From positions 1,860,001 to 1,924,000 of the forward strand of contig OZ271832.1 in assembly GCA_965601475.1 (NCBI GenBank): 64,000 nt of DNA. The letters run 5' to 3'. Shown here piece by piece: positions 35,026 to 43,195 of the stretch (position 1 is its first letter; the number at the start of each line of letters is the position of its first letter). The translations under genes and the position numbers were made by a program. This DNA comes from JAWPMT01 sp965601475. Lineage in GTDB: Bacteria; Bacteroidota; Bacteroidia; Cytophagales; Cyclobacteriaceae. The notes under the pieces are model-generated. The model searched no databases, was not told the DNA's origin, and saw nothing but the letters and a program-made list of their open reading frames with translations.

Positions 35026-35634
35026 TTAGTCCTGGAAATCGGTCCGGGAAATGATACTCCTGCCCAAAGTAAGCTCGTCTGCATATTCCAGTTCCCCTCC
35101 GACAGGTATACCCCGCGCAATGGTCGTCACTTTCACATCAAACGCTTTCAATTTCCTGGTAAGGTAAAATGCCGTGGTGTCGCCTTCCATCGTGCTACTC
35201 AGCGCCAGGATCACCTCTTTGACCTCCCCATCAGTTCCGGATAGTCTCTGCATGAGTGACTCGATTTGCAGATCATCCGGTCCGTATCCATTCATAGGAG
35301 AAATACGGCCACCCAGGACGTGAAACATGCCCTTATACTGGCCTGTATTTTTAATGGCTATCACATCGGGAGTGTCCTCCACCACGCATATCAAAGAAGT
35401 GTCAGTATGCATTCCACGACAAGTGCATTCGGTGGTATCCGCAATGATGTGGCAGGTCTTACAGTACTGAATGTTCTTGCGAAGTTCCACTATGGCACTG
35501 GCCAGGTTTTCGCTTGCTTTTTCATCTTCTCGCAACAGATGAAGCACAAGTCTGAGTGCCGTCTTTTTTCCAATACCCGGTAGCTTAGCTATCTCGTCAA
35601 CAGCTTGTTCTACCAACCTGGAGGGATATTCCAT
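35026..35634 (-). CDS. recR: Recombination protein RecR
   Basis: A 202-residue RecF-pathway recombination mediator. The N-terminal helix-hairpin-helix is LPGIGKKTALRLVLHLL, then a zinc finger, then a Toprim domain (ICVVEDTPDVIAI, ILALSSTMEGDTTAFYL). The last Walker-B-like segment reads RGIPVGGELEYADELTL. The zinc finger is odd: CKTC is followed by CTC (one residue between the last pair) instead of CxxC. It is preceded by clpS with the stop and start nearly touching (TAAATG), so the two are co-transcribed. Confidence 0.95.
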   Translation of the reverse strand: MEYPSRLVEQAVDEIAKLPGIGKKTALRLVLHLLREDEKASENLASAIVELRKNIQYCKTCHIIADTTECTCRGMHTDTSLICVVEDTPDVIAIKNTGQYKGMFHVLGGRISPMNGYGPDDLQIESLMQRLSGTDGEVKEVILALSSTMEGDTTAFYLTRKLKAFDVKVTTIARGIPVGGELEYADELTLGRSIISRTDFQD

Positions 35635-35916
35635 TTAGATAATTGCGGCCTTGATACCGGCGTCGCTGATGCCTTCGCGCATGGGTTTGAGCTCTGTCAT
35701 CGTTCCTTTCTTCACTGAACACTTCCCTTTGAAGTGTATGATATACGTACATTGCTCCGCCTGGTGAGGATCGTGCTTACATACTTTTACCAGTGTCTCA
35801 ATAACATGTTCGAATGTATTGAAGTCATCGTTGTAGACCACAAGGTCGCGCAGCTTTTCCTCATCTACTACTTCCTGTACCTTGACAATCTCTTCAATTT
35901 CCGGCTCGAATGGCAT
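35635..35916 (-). CDS. clpS: ATP-dependent Clp protease adaptor ClpS
   Basis: A 93-residue N-degron recognition adaptor for ClpAP/ClpCP. The core LVVYNDDFNTFEHVIETLV includes the substrate-pocket Asn-Asp-Asp, and HPHQAEQ-like DPHQAEQCTYIIHFKG carries the conserved His. Normal length with a short acidic N-terminal extension. It is first gene of the clpS-recR pair. It is separated by 64 bases from the divergent symporter gene. Confidence 0.93.
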   Translation of the reverse strand: MPFEPEIEEIVKVQEVVDEEKLRDLVVYNDDFNTFEHVIETLVKVCKHDPHQAEQCTYIIHFKGKCSVKKGTMTELKPMREGISDAGIKAAII

Positions 35917-35980
35917 ACGTGTAGATTTTGGCGCAAAGTTACTCGATCTAATTATTTTCGAGCAAACTTGACGCTTAAGT

Positions 35981-37417
35981 ATGTCTCCAGCTCTGGTTGC
36001 ACTGGTTATTGGTGCCTATTTCCTGCTCCTCATTGCCATTTCCTGGTTGACCAGTAGTAAGGCGGATGCAGCCTCGTTCTACACGGCTAACCGACAGTCA
36101 CCATGGTATCTAGTGTCTTTTGGCATGATCGGGGCCTCTTTGTCGGGTGTGACTTTCATCTCGATTCCAGGGGAGGTGGGCAACTCCAACTTCTATTACT
36201 TTCAGATTGTCCTGGGTTACCTGGCAGGCTACGCCGTGATTGCTCTTATTCTGTTGCCGCTGTATTACCGGCTTAAGCTGATCTCGATTTATGGGTTCCT
36301 ACAGGGGCGATTGGGCTTCTGGTCCCACAAAATGGGTGCGCTCTTTTTTCTCATCAGTCGAGTGATCGGTGCCTCCTTCCGCTTATTTCTGGTAGCCAGC
36401 GTTTTGCAAATCGGCTTTTTCGATGCTTTTGGACTGCCTTTTGCCGTTTCCGTAGCGTCGGCGATCCTGCTCATTTGGGTTTACACCCTAAAAGGTGGCA
36501 TCAAGACGATCGTGTGGACAGACACCTTGCAGACATTTTTCATGATCCTGTCTGTGGTGATCAGTATTTTGCTCATCCAGAATCACCTCAATTTCTCAGC
36601 GTCCCAGCTCTGGTCTGAAATCCTCGAAGACAGCCGGAGTACCATATTCAACTGGGATGGAAGGGCATCGACGAATTTCTTCAAGCAATTCCTTTCTGGG
36701 GCGTTCATCGCCATTGTCATGACAGGACTGGATCAGGACATGATGCAGAAGAACCTTACCTGTAGAAATCTGAAAGACGCTCAAAAAAATGTCTTCTGGT
36801 TTAGCGTCACATTGATATTTGTGAATTTGCTTTTTCTATCTCTGGGCTTGCTTTTATACCAATACGCTGAATCGATGCAACTGGCCATCCCGGAGCGGTC
36901 GGACAATTTGTTTCCCGTGATTGCCATCCAGCATTTTCCGCTGCTGGGCGGTGTGGTATTCCTCCTCGGCATCACCGCAGCTGCCTACTCCAGTGCAGAT
37001 TCCGCCTTGACGGCATTGACCACTTCGTTTTGTATTGATTTCTTGGGCTTCAAGCCGGAGAATTTTGCGGAGCGGAAGCGAATCCGAATTGCCGTTCACT
37101 TTGGCTTCTCTTTCCTGATTTTTTTGACAGTAGTCGCTTTCAACGCGATCAATAACCAAAGCGTAATCACATCAGTTTTTACTGCCGCCGGCTATACCTA
37201 CGGACCCATTCTCGGATTATTCGTTTTTGGCATCTACAGCAAGTGGCAAGTCAATGACAGGCTGGTTCCTCTTGTTTGCCTCATTTCTCCGGTCCTATCC
37301 TATTTCATACAGAAGTACTCACCCTTGCTCCTGGATGGCTACAAAATCGGATTCGAAATTCTTCTCGTGAATGGACTGCTGACTTTTTTGGGGCTTGCCT
37401 TATTAAAAAGATCTTAA
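35981..37417 (+). CDS. Sodium:solute symporter (SSS family)
   Basis: A 478-residue inner-membrane symporter with 12-13 helices. The start FLLLIAISWLTS, then SFYTANRQSPWYLVSFGMIGASLSG with the unwound TM1, GYLAGYAVIALILLPLYYR and WTDTLQTFFMILSV are SSS signatures, and TAAAYSSADSALTALTTSF is the conserved sodium-site helix. The substrate is not readable. A TATTTTCG element at 35953 may be its promoter. Its stop overlaps the convergent alkyltransferase-like gene by four bases. Confidence 0.92.
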   Translation: MSPALVALVIGAYFLLLIAISWLTSSKADAASFYTANRQSPWYLVSFGMIGASLSGVTFISIPGEVGNSNFYYFQIVLGYLAGYAVIALILLPLYYRLKLISIYGFLQGRLGFWSHKMGALFFLISRVIGASFRLFLVASVLQIGFFDAFGLPFAVSVASAILLIWVYTLKGGIKTIVWTDTLQTFFMILSVVISILLIQNHLNFSASQLWSEILEDSRSTIFNWDGRASTNFFKQFLSGAFIAIVMTGLDQDMMQKNLTCRNLKDAQKNVFWFSVTLIFVNLLFLSLGLLLYQYAESMQLAIPERSDNLFPVIAIQHFPLLGGVVFLLGITAAAYSSADSALTALTTSFCIDFLGFKPENFAERKRIRIAVHFGFSFLIFLTVVAFNAINNQSVITSVFTAAGYTYGPILGLFVFGIYSKWQVNDRLVPLVCLISPVLSYFIQKYSPLLLDGYKIGFEILLVNGLLTFLGLALLKRS

Positions 37418-37743
37418 AGGCTCAGCTCCTTCAAGGGATCCCAAAACACTTGAGCAAAATTCCTTATCTGGTCATTCTCCACCTCGATGCCTTCCGCTTC
37501 TAATTTCCGCTGCATCATCCCCGGATCCGGAAAATAGTGCTTGCCTGTAAGCACCCCATTGCGATTGACAACACGGTGAGCGGGAATACCACGATCTCGG
37601 GGTGTCTTGTTCATGGCCCAACCCACCATGCGGGCACTGGACTTCAAGCCCAGGTAGGCTCCAATGGCGCCGTAGGAAGTGACCCGCCCTGCCGGTACCA
37701 GCAGGACGACCTGGTAGACATCTTCGAAGAAATTGGCATTCAT
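37414..37743 (-). CDS. Alkyltransferase-like protein (ATL), MGMT family without the active cysteine
   Basis: A 109-residue protein of the O6-alkylguanine-DNA alkyltransferase DNA-binding domain family. The helix-turn-helix VPAGRVTSYGAIGAYLGL and arginine finger region SARMVGWAMNK are present, but the active-site PCHRV is replaced by PAHRVV, so it cannot accept an alkyl group. ATL proteins bind alkylated guanine and pass it to nucleotide excision repair. I chose the ATG at 37743; a longer frame to 37818 adds 25 unrelated residues. Confidence 0.9.
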   Translation of the reverse strand: MNANFFEDVYQVVLLVPAGRVTSYGAIGAYLGLKSSARMVGWAMNKTPRDRGIPAHRVVNRNGVLTGKHYFPDPGMMQRKLEAEGIEVENDQIRNFAQVFWDPLKELSL

Positions 37744-37857
37744 GAATTCTAAGTAAAGGAGAGATTTTGTGATCTTCAAATCGATAGACACGTAATAAAG
37801 GTAATGAATTGCATTCACCTTAAATTGCGGTTGCTAAAAGCGCATCTTTGAAAGAAT

Positions 37858-38571
37858 ATGGGTCGGATCATCGAAACTGAAAACATTGCCAGAAAATACG
37901 TCATGGGGACTGAGACCATTCATGCGCTCAAGTCCATCTCTATCGCCATTGACCAGGGAGAGTATGTAGCCTTCATGGGGCCGTCAGGATCTGGTAAGTC
38001 TACACTCATGAACATCATCGGATGTCTGGATTCGCCGTCGTCGGGCACGTACGTACTCAACAACAATGACGTCAGCGACCTAACAGAAAACGAGCTGGCC
38101 GAAATCCGCAACAAGGAGATCGGCTTTGTATTCCAAACTTTCAATCTCTTGCCTAGGGCCACGGCCCTGGAGAATGTGGCCCTCCCTTTGGTCTATGCCG
38201 GATTGAGCAAACAAGAACGTGAGGAAAAAGCACTGCAAACCCTGGCGGGAGTAGGATTAGAGGATCGGGCCAAACACAAGCCCAACGAGCTCTCAGGTGG
38301 ACAACGACAACGTGTGGCTATAGCTAGGGCCCTGGTAAATGATCCCAGCATCATCCTGGCAGATGAGCCTACGGGCAACCTGGACTCGAAGACCTCTTAT
38401 TCGATCATGGACCTCTTCGAGGAGCTTCATAGTCAGGGAAACACCATCATCATGGTCACCCACGAAGAAGACATTGCTGAATACGCACATCGTATCATCA
38501 GACTCATGGACGGCCTCGTCGAAAGCGATTTGCAAAACGAAAACATCAGAAAAGCAGTTCCCATTGCATGA
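37858..38571 (+). CDS. ABC transporter ATP-binding protein (LolD/MacB type)
   Basis: A 237-residue ATPase with Walker A GPSGSGKST, Q loop VFQTFNLLPR, ABC signature LSGGQRQRVAIARAL and Walker B IILADEPTGNLDS, then an H-loop His in VTHEED. Its size and the GNLDS sequence match LolD/MacB-type ATPases that drive FtsX-fold permeases in lipoprotein sorting, efflux or cell-division signalling. No permease is adjacent, but a 787-residue FtsX-fold permease lies at 52.5 kb. Its stop overlaps the next gene by four bases (ATGA). Confidence 0.95.
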   Translation: MGRIIETENIARKYVMGTETIHALKSISIAIDQGEYVAFMGPSGSGKSTLMNIIGCLDSPSSGTYVLNNNDVSDLTENELAEIRNKEIGFVFQTFNLLPRATALENVALPLVYAGLSKQEREEKALQTLAGVGLEDRAKHKPNELSGGQRQRVAIARALVNDPSIILADEPTGNLDSKTSYSIMDLFEELHSQGNTIIMVTHEEDIAEYAHRIIRLMDGLVESDLQNENIRKAVPIA

Positions 38572-39122
38572 GTATGAAGATCTACACAAAAACGGGTGAT
38601 GGGGGTAATACCTCGTTGTTGGGTGGCAAGAAAGTATCCAAGGCTGACCTTAAGATCGATGCCTATGGCAATGTAGATGAGTTGAACGCTTTTCTCGGGC
38701 ATCTCAAAGATCAAAAGGAAGTGGCGCCACGGATTGCCAACCAATTCTACTGGATCCAGGAGCACCTTTTCTCCATTGGAAGCCTCCTGGCTACCGAATC
38801 GGGTTTCTCCGGATTTGAGCTTCCAAGCATCACAACCAATGAGGTAAAACAGCTGGAAGCGTGGATCGATAAATACACCGACGAATTGCCAGAACTGAGG
38901 AATTTCATATTGCCTGGGGGACATCAAGTAGTTTCTTTGTGCCACATTTGCAGAACGGTGTGTCGCAGAGCCGAAAGGGGTGTGGTGAAGCTCTCCGAAG
39001 TAGAAGCGCTTGACGAGCAGATTCTCAAATTCCTCAATCGTCTTTCTGACTACTTCTTCGTAATGAGCCGCAAGCTGGCCAAAGATCTGGAAGTACCTGA
39101 GACACCCTGGGTGCCAAACTAA
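38568..39122 (+). CDS. Cob(I)alamin adenosyltransferase, PduO type
   Basis: A 184-residue ATP:corrinoid adenosyltransferase that makes adenosylcobalamin. The N-terminus KIYTKTGDGGNTSLLGG forms the ATP-binding loop. The body is a five-helix bundle with DAYGNVDELNAFLG and CRTVCRRAERGVV, the conserved Arg/Glu helix. It overlaps the ABC ATPase gene and is 13 bases before ilvE. It supplies the cofactor needed by IcmF at 30.9-34.3 kb. Confidence 0.95.
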   Translation: MSMKIYTKTGDGGNTSLLGGKKVSKADLKIDAYGNVDELNAFLGHLKDQKEVAPRIANQFYWIQEHLFSIGSLLATESGFSGFELPSITTNEVKQLEAWIDKYTDELPELRNFILPGGHQVVSLCHICRTVCRRAERGVVKLSEVEALDEQILKFLNRLSDYFFVMSRKLAKDLEVPETPWVPN

Positions 39123-39135
39123 AAACTATACGATT

Positions 39136-40200
39136 ATGATCGAGACTTTAGACCTTCGAGTGAACAAAACGACACAATCCAAACTGGATGAGGTAGACAT
39201 CAACAATCCAGTCTTTGGTAAGGTATATAGCGATCATATGTTCATCGCCGACTATGAAGGTGGCGAGTGGAAGGACTTCAGAATAGAGCCCTATGGGCCG
39301 ATAAGCCTAAGTCCGGCCAACACCACGCTACACTACGCCTCGACGATCTTTGAAGGTTTGAAAGCCTACCGGGCCGAGAATGGTGAGGTTATGATCTTCA
39401 GACCTCAGGCCAATGCACGGCGAATGGTCAAGAGTGCTGAAAGGATGTGTATGCCCCCCGTTCCGGAGGAGCTCTTCATGCAGTCGCTCACAGAGCTCAT
39501 GCAACTGGACAAGGACTGGGTACCTAAAGCGCCTGGCACCTCGCTCTATATACGACCTTTTCAAATCGCAATGGACCCATACATCGGTATCCGGCCATCT
39601 GATACTTACCGATTTATGATCATCACCGGACCTGTTGGAGCTTATTACTCTGCCCCGGTAAAGGTAAAAATTGAAACACACTATACACGGGCCGCAGCCG
39701 GTGGTGTAGGATTTGCCAAAACTGGTGGCAACTATGCAGCGGCACTGTACCCAGCCAAATTAGCTCAGGACCAGGGCTATCATCAGTTGGTCTGGACGGA
39801 TGCCAAAAATCATGAGTATGTAGAGGAGTCCGGCACTATGAACCTGATGTTTGTGATCAACGATGTACTGGTAACGCCTCCATTTGGCGATACCATTCTT
39901 CACGGTATCACCAGGGACAGCATTGTGCAACTGGCCAAGGACAAGGGGATGAAAGTAGAAGAGCGCCCCGTGAGTGTTGCAGAGGTGATTTCTGCGCTCA
40001 AGGATGGCTCTATGCAAGAAGCATTTGGCGCAGGTACTGCAGCGACGATTGCGCATATCGAAACCATTGGCCATGAGGGTACAGATTACCAACTTCCCCC
40101 ACTTGCCGATCGGAAATATTCCCCTCAATTCCTGAAGGACCTGGATGCGATCAAAACCGGTAAAGTAGCAGATCCACATGGGTGGGTCTACAGAGTCTAG
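39136..40200 (+). CDS. ilvE: Branched-chain amino acid aminotransferase
   Basis: A 354-residue fold-type IV PLP transaminase interconverting Val/Leu/Ile and their keto acids. Visible are YASTIFEGLKAYR, RMVKSAERMCMP, YIRPFQIAMDP, the PLP-lysine region GGNYAAALYPAKLAQ, the E-x-G-T-M-N motif (VEESGTMNLMFV) and the phosphate-binding GITRDS. Long (type 2) BCAT length fits Bacteroidota. It lies after the adenosyltransferase, in keeping with a valine/isobutyryl-CoA link to IcmF. Confidence 0.95.
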   Translation: MIETLDLRVNKTTQSKLDEVDINNPVFGKVYSDHMFIADYEGGEWKDFRIEPYGPISLSPANTTLHYASTIFEGLKAYRAENGEVMIFRPQANARRMVKSAERMCMPPVPEELFMQSLTELMQLDKDWVPKAPGTSLYIRPFQIAMDPYIGIRPSDTYRFMIITGPVGAYYSAPVKVKIETHYTRAAAGGVGFAKTGGNYAAALYPAKLAQDQGYHQLVWTDAKNHEYVEESGTMNLMFVINDVLVTPPFGDTILHGITRDSIVQLAKDKGMKVEERPVSVAEVISALKDGSMQEAFGAGTAATIAHIETIGHEGTDYQLPPLADRKYSPQFLKDLDAIKTGKVADPHGWVYRV

Positions 40201-40209
40201 CGGTACATC

Positions 40210-40749
40210 GTGGGCGTCGAAATCCGCAGAAGCGGGATCGCAGACCTGGTGGGAATCCATGGGTTGTACCAACGAGCTGTGGACACACCAGATGGATTGA
40301 TACGACGGAAGGATGAGATTGACCACGCTTATATCGAGGGTTTTCTGAAGCAATCCATGGAGAGTGGCCTATCCTTGGTGGCCTTGCATGCAGACGACGT
40401 CGTAGGAGAGATTCACGCATACACTCCTCCAATCTTCGCTTTTCAGCATTTGCTCACGGATCTTACGATTGTAGTTGATCCCGACCACCAGGGACAGGGC
40501 ATCGGCAGCAGATTGTTTTCCCAGTTCCTGAATACCGTCAAATTCGAGATGCCCGATATTTCCAGGATTGAACTCTACACCCGGGAGCACAACCTTCGAA
40601 ATGTGAAGTTTTATGAACGCATGGGTTTTGTGAATGAGGGCCGCCAGCAGAACAAGATTTTTGTATCTACAGGACAATTTGAAACACCACTACACATGGC
40701 GTGGCTGCGGGGAGCGAGTGCGAATGAGGATCCATCAAAGGTAAAATAG
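40210..40749 (+). CDS. GNAT family N-acetyltransferase
   Basis: A 179-residue GCN5-related acetyltransferase. Motif A reads LTIVVDPDHQGQGIGSRLF, giving the acetyl-CoA pyrophosphate loop Q-G-Q-G-I-G. Motif B is ELYTREHNLRNVKFYERMGF. The acceptor is unknown. GTG start at 40210, ten bases after ilvE, suggests co-transcription. Confidence 0.88.
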   Translation: MGVEIRRSGIADLVGIHGLYQRAVDTPDGLIRRKDEIDHAYIEGFLKQSMESGLSLVALHADDVVGEIHAYTPPIFAFQHLLTDLTIVVDPDHQGQGIGSRLFSQFLNTVKFEMPDISRIELYTREHNLRNVKFYERMGFVNEGRQQNKIFVSTGQFETPLHMAWLRGASANEDPSKVK

Positions 40750-40857
40750 AGTGTCAGCCAAGGCCCTTCCCTGATCAGCCCCTCATCCGTTAAAAAAGGT
40801 TATTAACACGAATAGCAGCAGTTTTTTGGCTACCTTGAAAAGCTCCTAGATCGTGGT

Positions 40858-41391
40858 ATGAGGTACTCACTGCTTTTGGCAATTTTCTTTTTGGCGAGCT
40901 TATCGACCGAGGGCCAGACCTTCTTATATCTGAAGAAGCTGGGAGGTAAAAGGTCTGTCAAGTACTATGCCTATGATGAAGTTAAGTTTCAGTTGAAAGG
41001 GGATCCCTACTTCACGACTGGGAAAATACAGGGGTTTGGGGAAGATCATTTTGTTGTGCACGATACTGAGGTTTACCTGGAAGACATCGCCAGGTTCGAT
41101 ATTCGAGATAAGAACGTTACCTATTTCAGCTTCCGCAGTTCCCCGGGCAAATTGATGTTTGCGGGATTCCTGCTACCGCTGGCTGACTTTACCAATCGCA
41201 CGGTGGTCTCCGGAGAAGAGGCCTCGGTACCTCACAAATCGATATGGATATCATCGCTTGCGCTCTTTTCTGCGGGCATCACACTGAGATTGATTGCTCC
41301 TAAGTACTTCGAACTGGGAACTAAACGGAAGGCGGTCATCGTCACGAAGAGCGACGACCCGACGCCGGAAACGTCGGATGATACTCAATAG
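40858..41391 (+). CDS. Hypothetical exported protein
   Basis: A 177-residue protein with a signal peptide (LLLAIFFLASLSTEGQ, cut near residue 20), a beta-rich domain of about 90 residues (KKLGGKRSVKYYAYDEVKFQ, IQGFGEDHFVVHD) and a later hydrophobic helix (SIWISSLALFSAGITLRLI) that may anchor it. This two-part layout is a common but unnamed Bacteroidota type. The C-terminus is polar. No function is assigned. Confidence 0.72.
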   Translation: MRYSLLLAIFFLASLSTEGQTFLYLKKLGGKRSVKYYAYDEVKFQLKGDPYFTTGKIQGFGEDHFVVHDTEVYLEDIARFDIRDKNVTYFSFRSSPGKLMFAGFLLPLADFTNRTVVSGEEASVPHKSIWISSLALFSAGITLRLIAPKYFELGTKRKAVIVTKSDDPTPETSDDTQ

Positions 41392-41428
41392 GCCAGCGAC
41401 AGTGGGAGAATCTCACACCAAAGAATGA

Positions 41429-41454
41429 ATGCATGGCACCAAAGTACCATGCAT
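41429..41454. terminator. Inverted repeat between convergent genes, terminator-like
   Basis: ATGCATGG and CCATGCAT form an 8-base perfect stem with a 10-base loop. Neither strand has a clean T run, so it may be a weak bidirectional terminator for the genes ending at 41391 and 41477 or a protein-binding palindrome. Confidence 0.4.
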
Positions 41455-41476
41455 ACATCCGGTGCCAAATCTCCGC

Positions 41477-42133
41477 CTATCTCTTGACTGTAATCTTCAG
41501 CGCCTCCAGCAATTGAGGTTGATCTTCCAGTGCAATTTTGGCCGTATCCTCAAAGTCGTCCATCCATTCCTCCAAAGCATCGAGAGCTTTGTCTTTGTCG
41601 ATCGTGGCTTGTTGTGATTCACCCACTTCCCTCACATATCGTTCGCGGGCTTCTTTGAGCGAAAGCACATCCTCAAGCGCCGCCTCGGCATCTACTGCGG
41701 TAAACTTCAGCCTGGCGAGCTTCTCCAGGACAATTTTGTCCTCGATAATGTCGGTATAGAATTTCTCTACGGCCATGAGCCAATCCGAATATGCATTCGG
41801 CATGCTCCCGGAAGCTCCCAACTTTTGGAGTGTCAGGGGATCACGCTTGAAAGCCACTTTCACCTTGTTGCGATGTCGGCGCTGCAATTGTTTCAGTTTT
41901 GCCCTTCGTAGCTTGAAGTCCTCGCTGGCGGCCCCGGTCTGGTCGTCTTCCTGTTTATTGAAGTGGTACGCCTGCCTCGCAAGGGCGTGTAGCTCCAGTC
42001 CCTGTTGGAGCGTGTCTTCGGTGTAACCATAGTCGCCCAAAGCTCTTTTGATGCTCGACTGATCGGTAGCATTGTTGAGTGCTACCCTGCAACGTTCCAG
42101 ATTTGCTGATTCTGAGTACTTGAATTTTGCCAT
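41477..42133 (-). CDS. Hypothetical helical protein
   Basis: A 218-residue, strongly helical and charged soluble protein. The ATG at 42133 (MAKFKYSESANLERC) is preferred over the upstream start at 42211. Four long helices are predicted by composition (HALARQAYHFNKQ, KLRRAKLKQLQRRHRNK-like FKLRRAKLKQLQRRHRNK, MAVEKFYTDIIEDK, VLSLKEARERYVREVGES), with one near-central P-N-A-Y-S-D-W turn, so an up-down bundle is likely. I recall similar unnamed proteins in Bacteroidota but cannot name a function. Confidence 0.7.
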   Translation of the reverse strand: MAKFKYSESANLERCRVALNNATDQSSIKRALGDYGYTEDTLQQGLELHALARQAYHFNKQEDDQTGAASEDFKLRRAKLKQLQRRHRNKVKVAFKRDPLTLQKLGASGSMPNAYSDWLMAVEKFYTDIIEDKIVLEKLARLKFTAVDAEAALEDVLSLKEARERYVREVGESQQATIDKDKALDALEEWMDDFEDTAKIALEDQPQLLEALKITVKR

Positions 42134-42280
42134 GATCTTAATGATTTTTAGACGGCAAAATCTGAAAAAGTCCAAGTCGAAACCCGCCAAAAGCGCTAAC
42201 GGATCTGCCAAAATTCAATTCCCTCCAAAACAGAGCTACTGGATCACCAGCCTAGGCGATACATCTCGAAATGGCAGAAT

Positions 42281-42307
42281 AAAAAAGGCTCCGATTGCAT
42301 CGGAGCC
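42281..42307 (-). terminator. Intrinsic terminator of the 53-residue gene
   Basis: Minus strand: GGCTCCGAT-GCA-ATCGGAGCC, a perfect 9-base stem with a three-base loop, followed by six Ts (plus-strand A at 42281-42286). It is 33 bases past the stop at 42340. Confidence 0.88.
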
Positions 42308-42339
42308 CTCCAACAAACGACTATTCAATACCTGTGCTC

Positions 42340-42501
42340 TTAGGTTGCTGAGGCCGACTTGTGGTTTTTCATGAACACCTCACACATCTCTCTGGACCCG
42401 GTGTAAAGTATTCGATTCTTGAAGACGACGACGAAGGCACCCCATTCCTCATCAAACTTCAGCTTCAACTTGTCTTTAGATCTTGAAAAAAGGCTTCTCA
42501 T
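42340..42501 (-). CDS. Small hypothetical protein, 53 residues
   Basis: ATG at 42501 gives a basic small protein: MRSLFSRSKDKLKLKF then DEEWGAFVVVFKNRILYTGSR and EMCEVFMKNHKSA. The middle reads as a three-stranded beta hairpin followed by a helix. It has its own strong terminator and occupies a region otherwise free of genes. A longer frame to 42546 exists, but the shorter start fits better. No family is recognised. Confidence 0.55.
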   Translation of the reverse strand: MRSLFSRSKDKLKLKFDEEWGAFVVVFKNRILYTGSREMCEVFMKNHKSASAT

Positions 42502-42553
42502 AGCGATAGGTTTTAAACGATGGTGTAATGGTGCACTTAAACCCAATCACATA

Positions 42554-43108
42554 TCAGACAAAAGCGCTTACAGATCCGCCAAAATCAAAAACCACCGTAT
42601 CCGAATCAGATTTCCAGGTATCACGATCATGTATATCCGGCAGTGAATCATGTGTAATTGGATGTGAATCATGCACTTCTTAAGGTGATTTGCCTTCTTC
42701 CCAAGTAGAATCATGTATTTCCGAAGGTGAATCTTCCGTATTTGATATAAAATCACGCGTGAATGGATTACGATCCTGTACAAATCCATTTCGTTTGCCC
42801 TCTACCGAACGCCATTTGCCCATGATTTCGCGCGGATCATGGGCTTTTAGGCCATTCTCGTCATCAAAACACCAAGATTGACTATTGCAATCACAGCGGC
42901 GGTGTGTAGGGATGGCCACTCAAAGCGCATCGGAGTGATGAATCTGCTCGCTAGACGGGATGGTGGGTAGCACGCAGGGTCCACCGCAGCCAGTACCCTG
43001 ATAGTCTGGTTTGTAGTTTAACAACAGCAGCATCGCGGATACTTTCGCCAATGGCTTCGGTGGACAAAGGGGGACAGCCCGGATATCCGTTGCTCCAGGG
43101 CACTAGAA
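42554..43108 (-). pseudogene. Decayed coding DNA on the minus strand
   Basis: In a single minus-strand frame from about 43108 to 42554 the translation reads as sensible protein but is cut by stops at 42920-42922 (TGA) and 42680-42682 (TAA). Upstream of the first stop is YQGTGCGGPCVLPTIPSSEQ. The middle piece contains WCFDDENGLKAHDPREIMGK and HDST. The last piece continues EVHDSHPITHDSLPDIHD and ends DTVVFDFGGSVSAFV, with H-D-S repeats on both sides of the TAA. Three short independent genes or chance are alternatives. The rest to 43195 shows no clear gene apart from the prfB promoter region. Confidence 0.35.
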
Positions 43109-43195
43109 TCTCTCTCCAAATAATGGAACCACGGGAGGGTCTAGGTGCAATTTTGTGTAATTTCGCCCTTCAAAATTCAGACAAATTCACACCAG

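Noticed and set aside
42568..42789. 73-residue minus-strand frame
   Set aside because: Dominated by I, H, R and M from low-complexity DNA, and a different frame of the same strand reads much more like protein.
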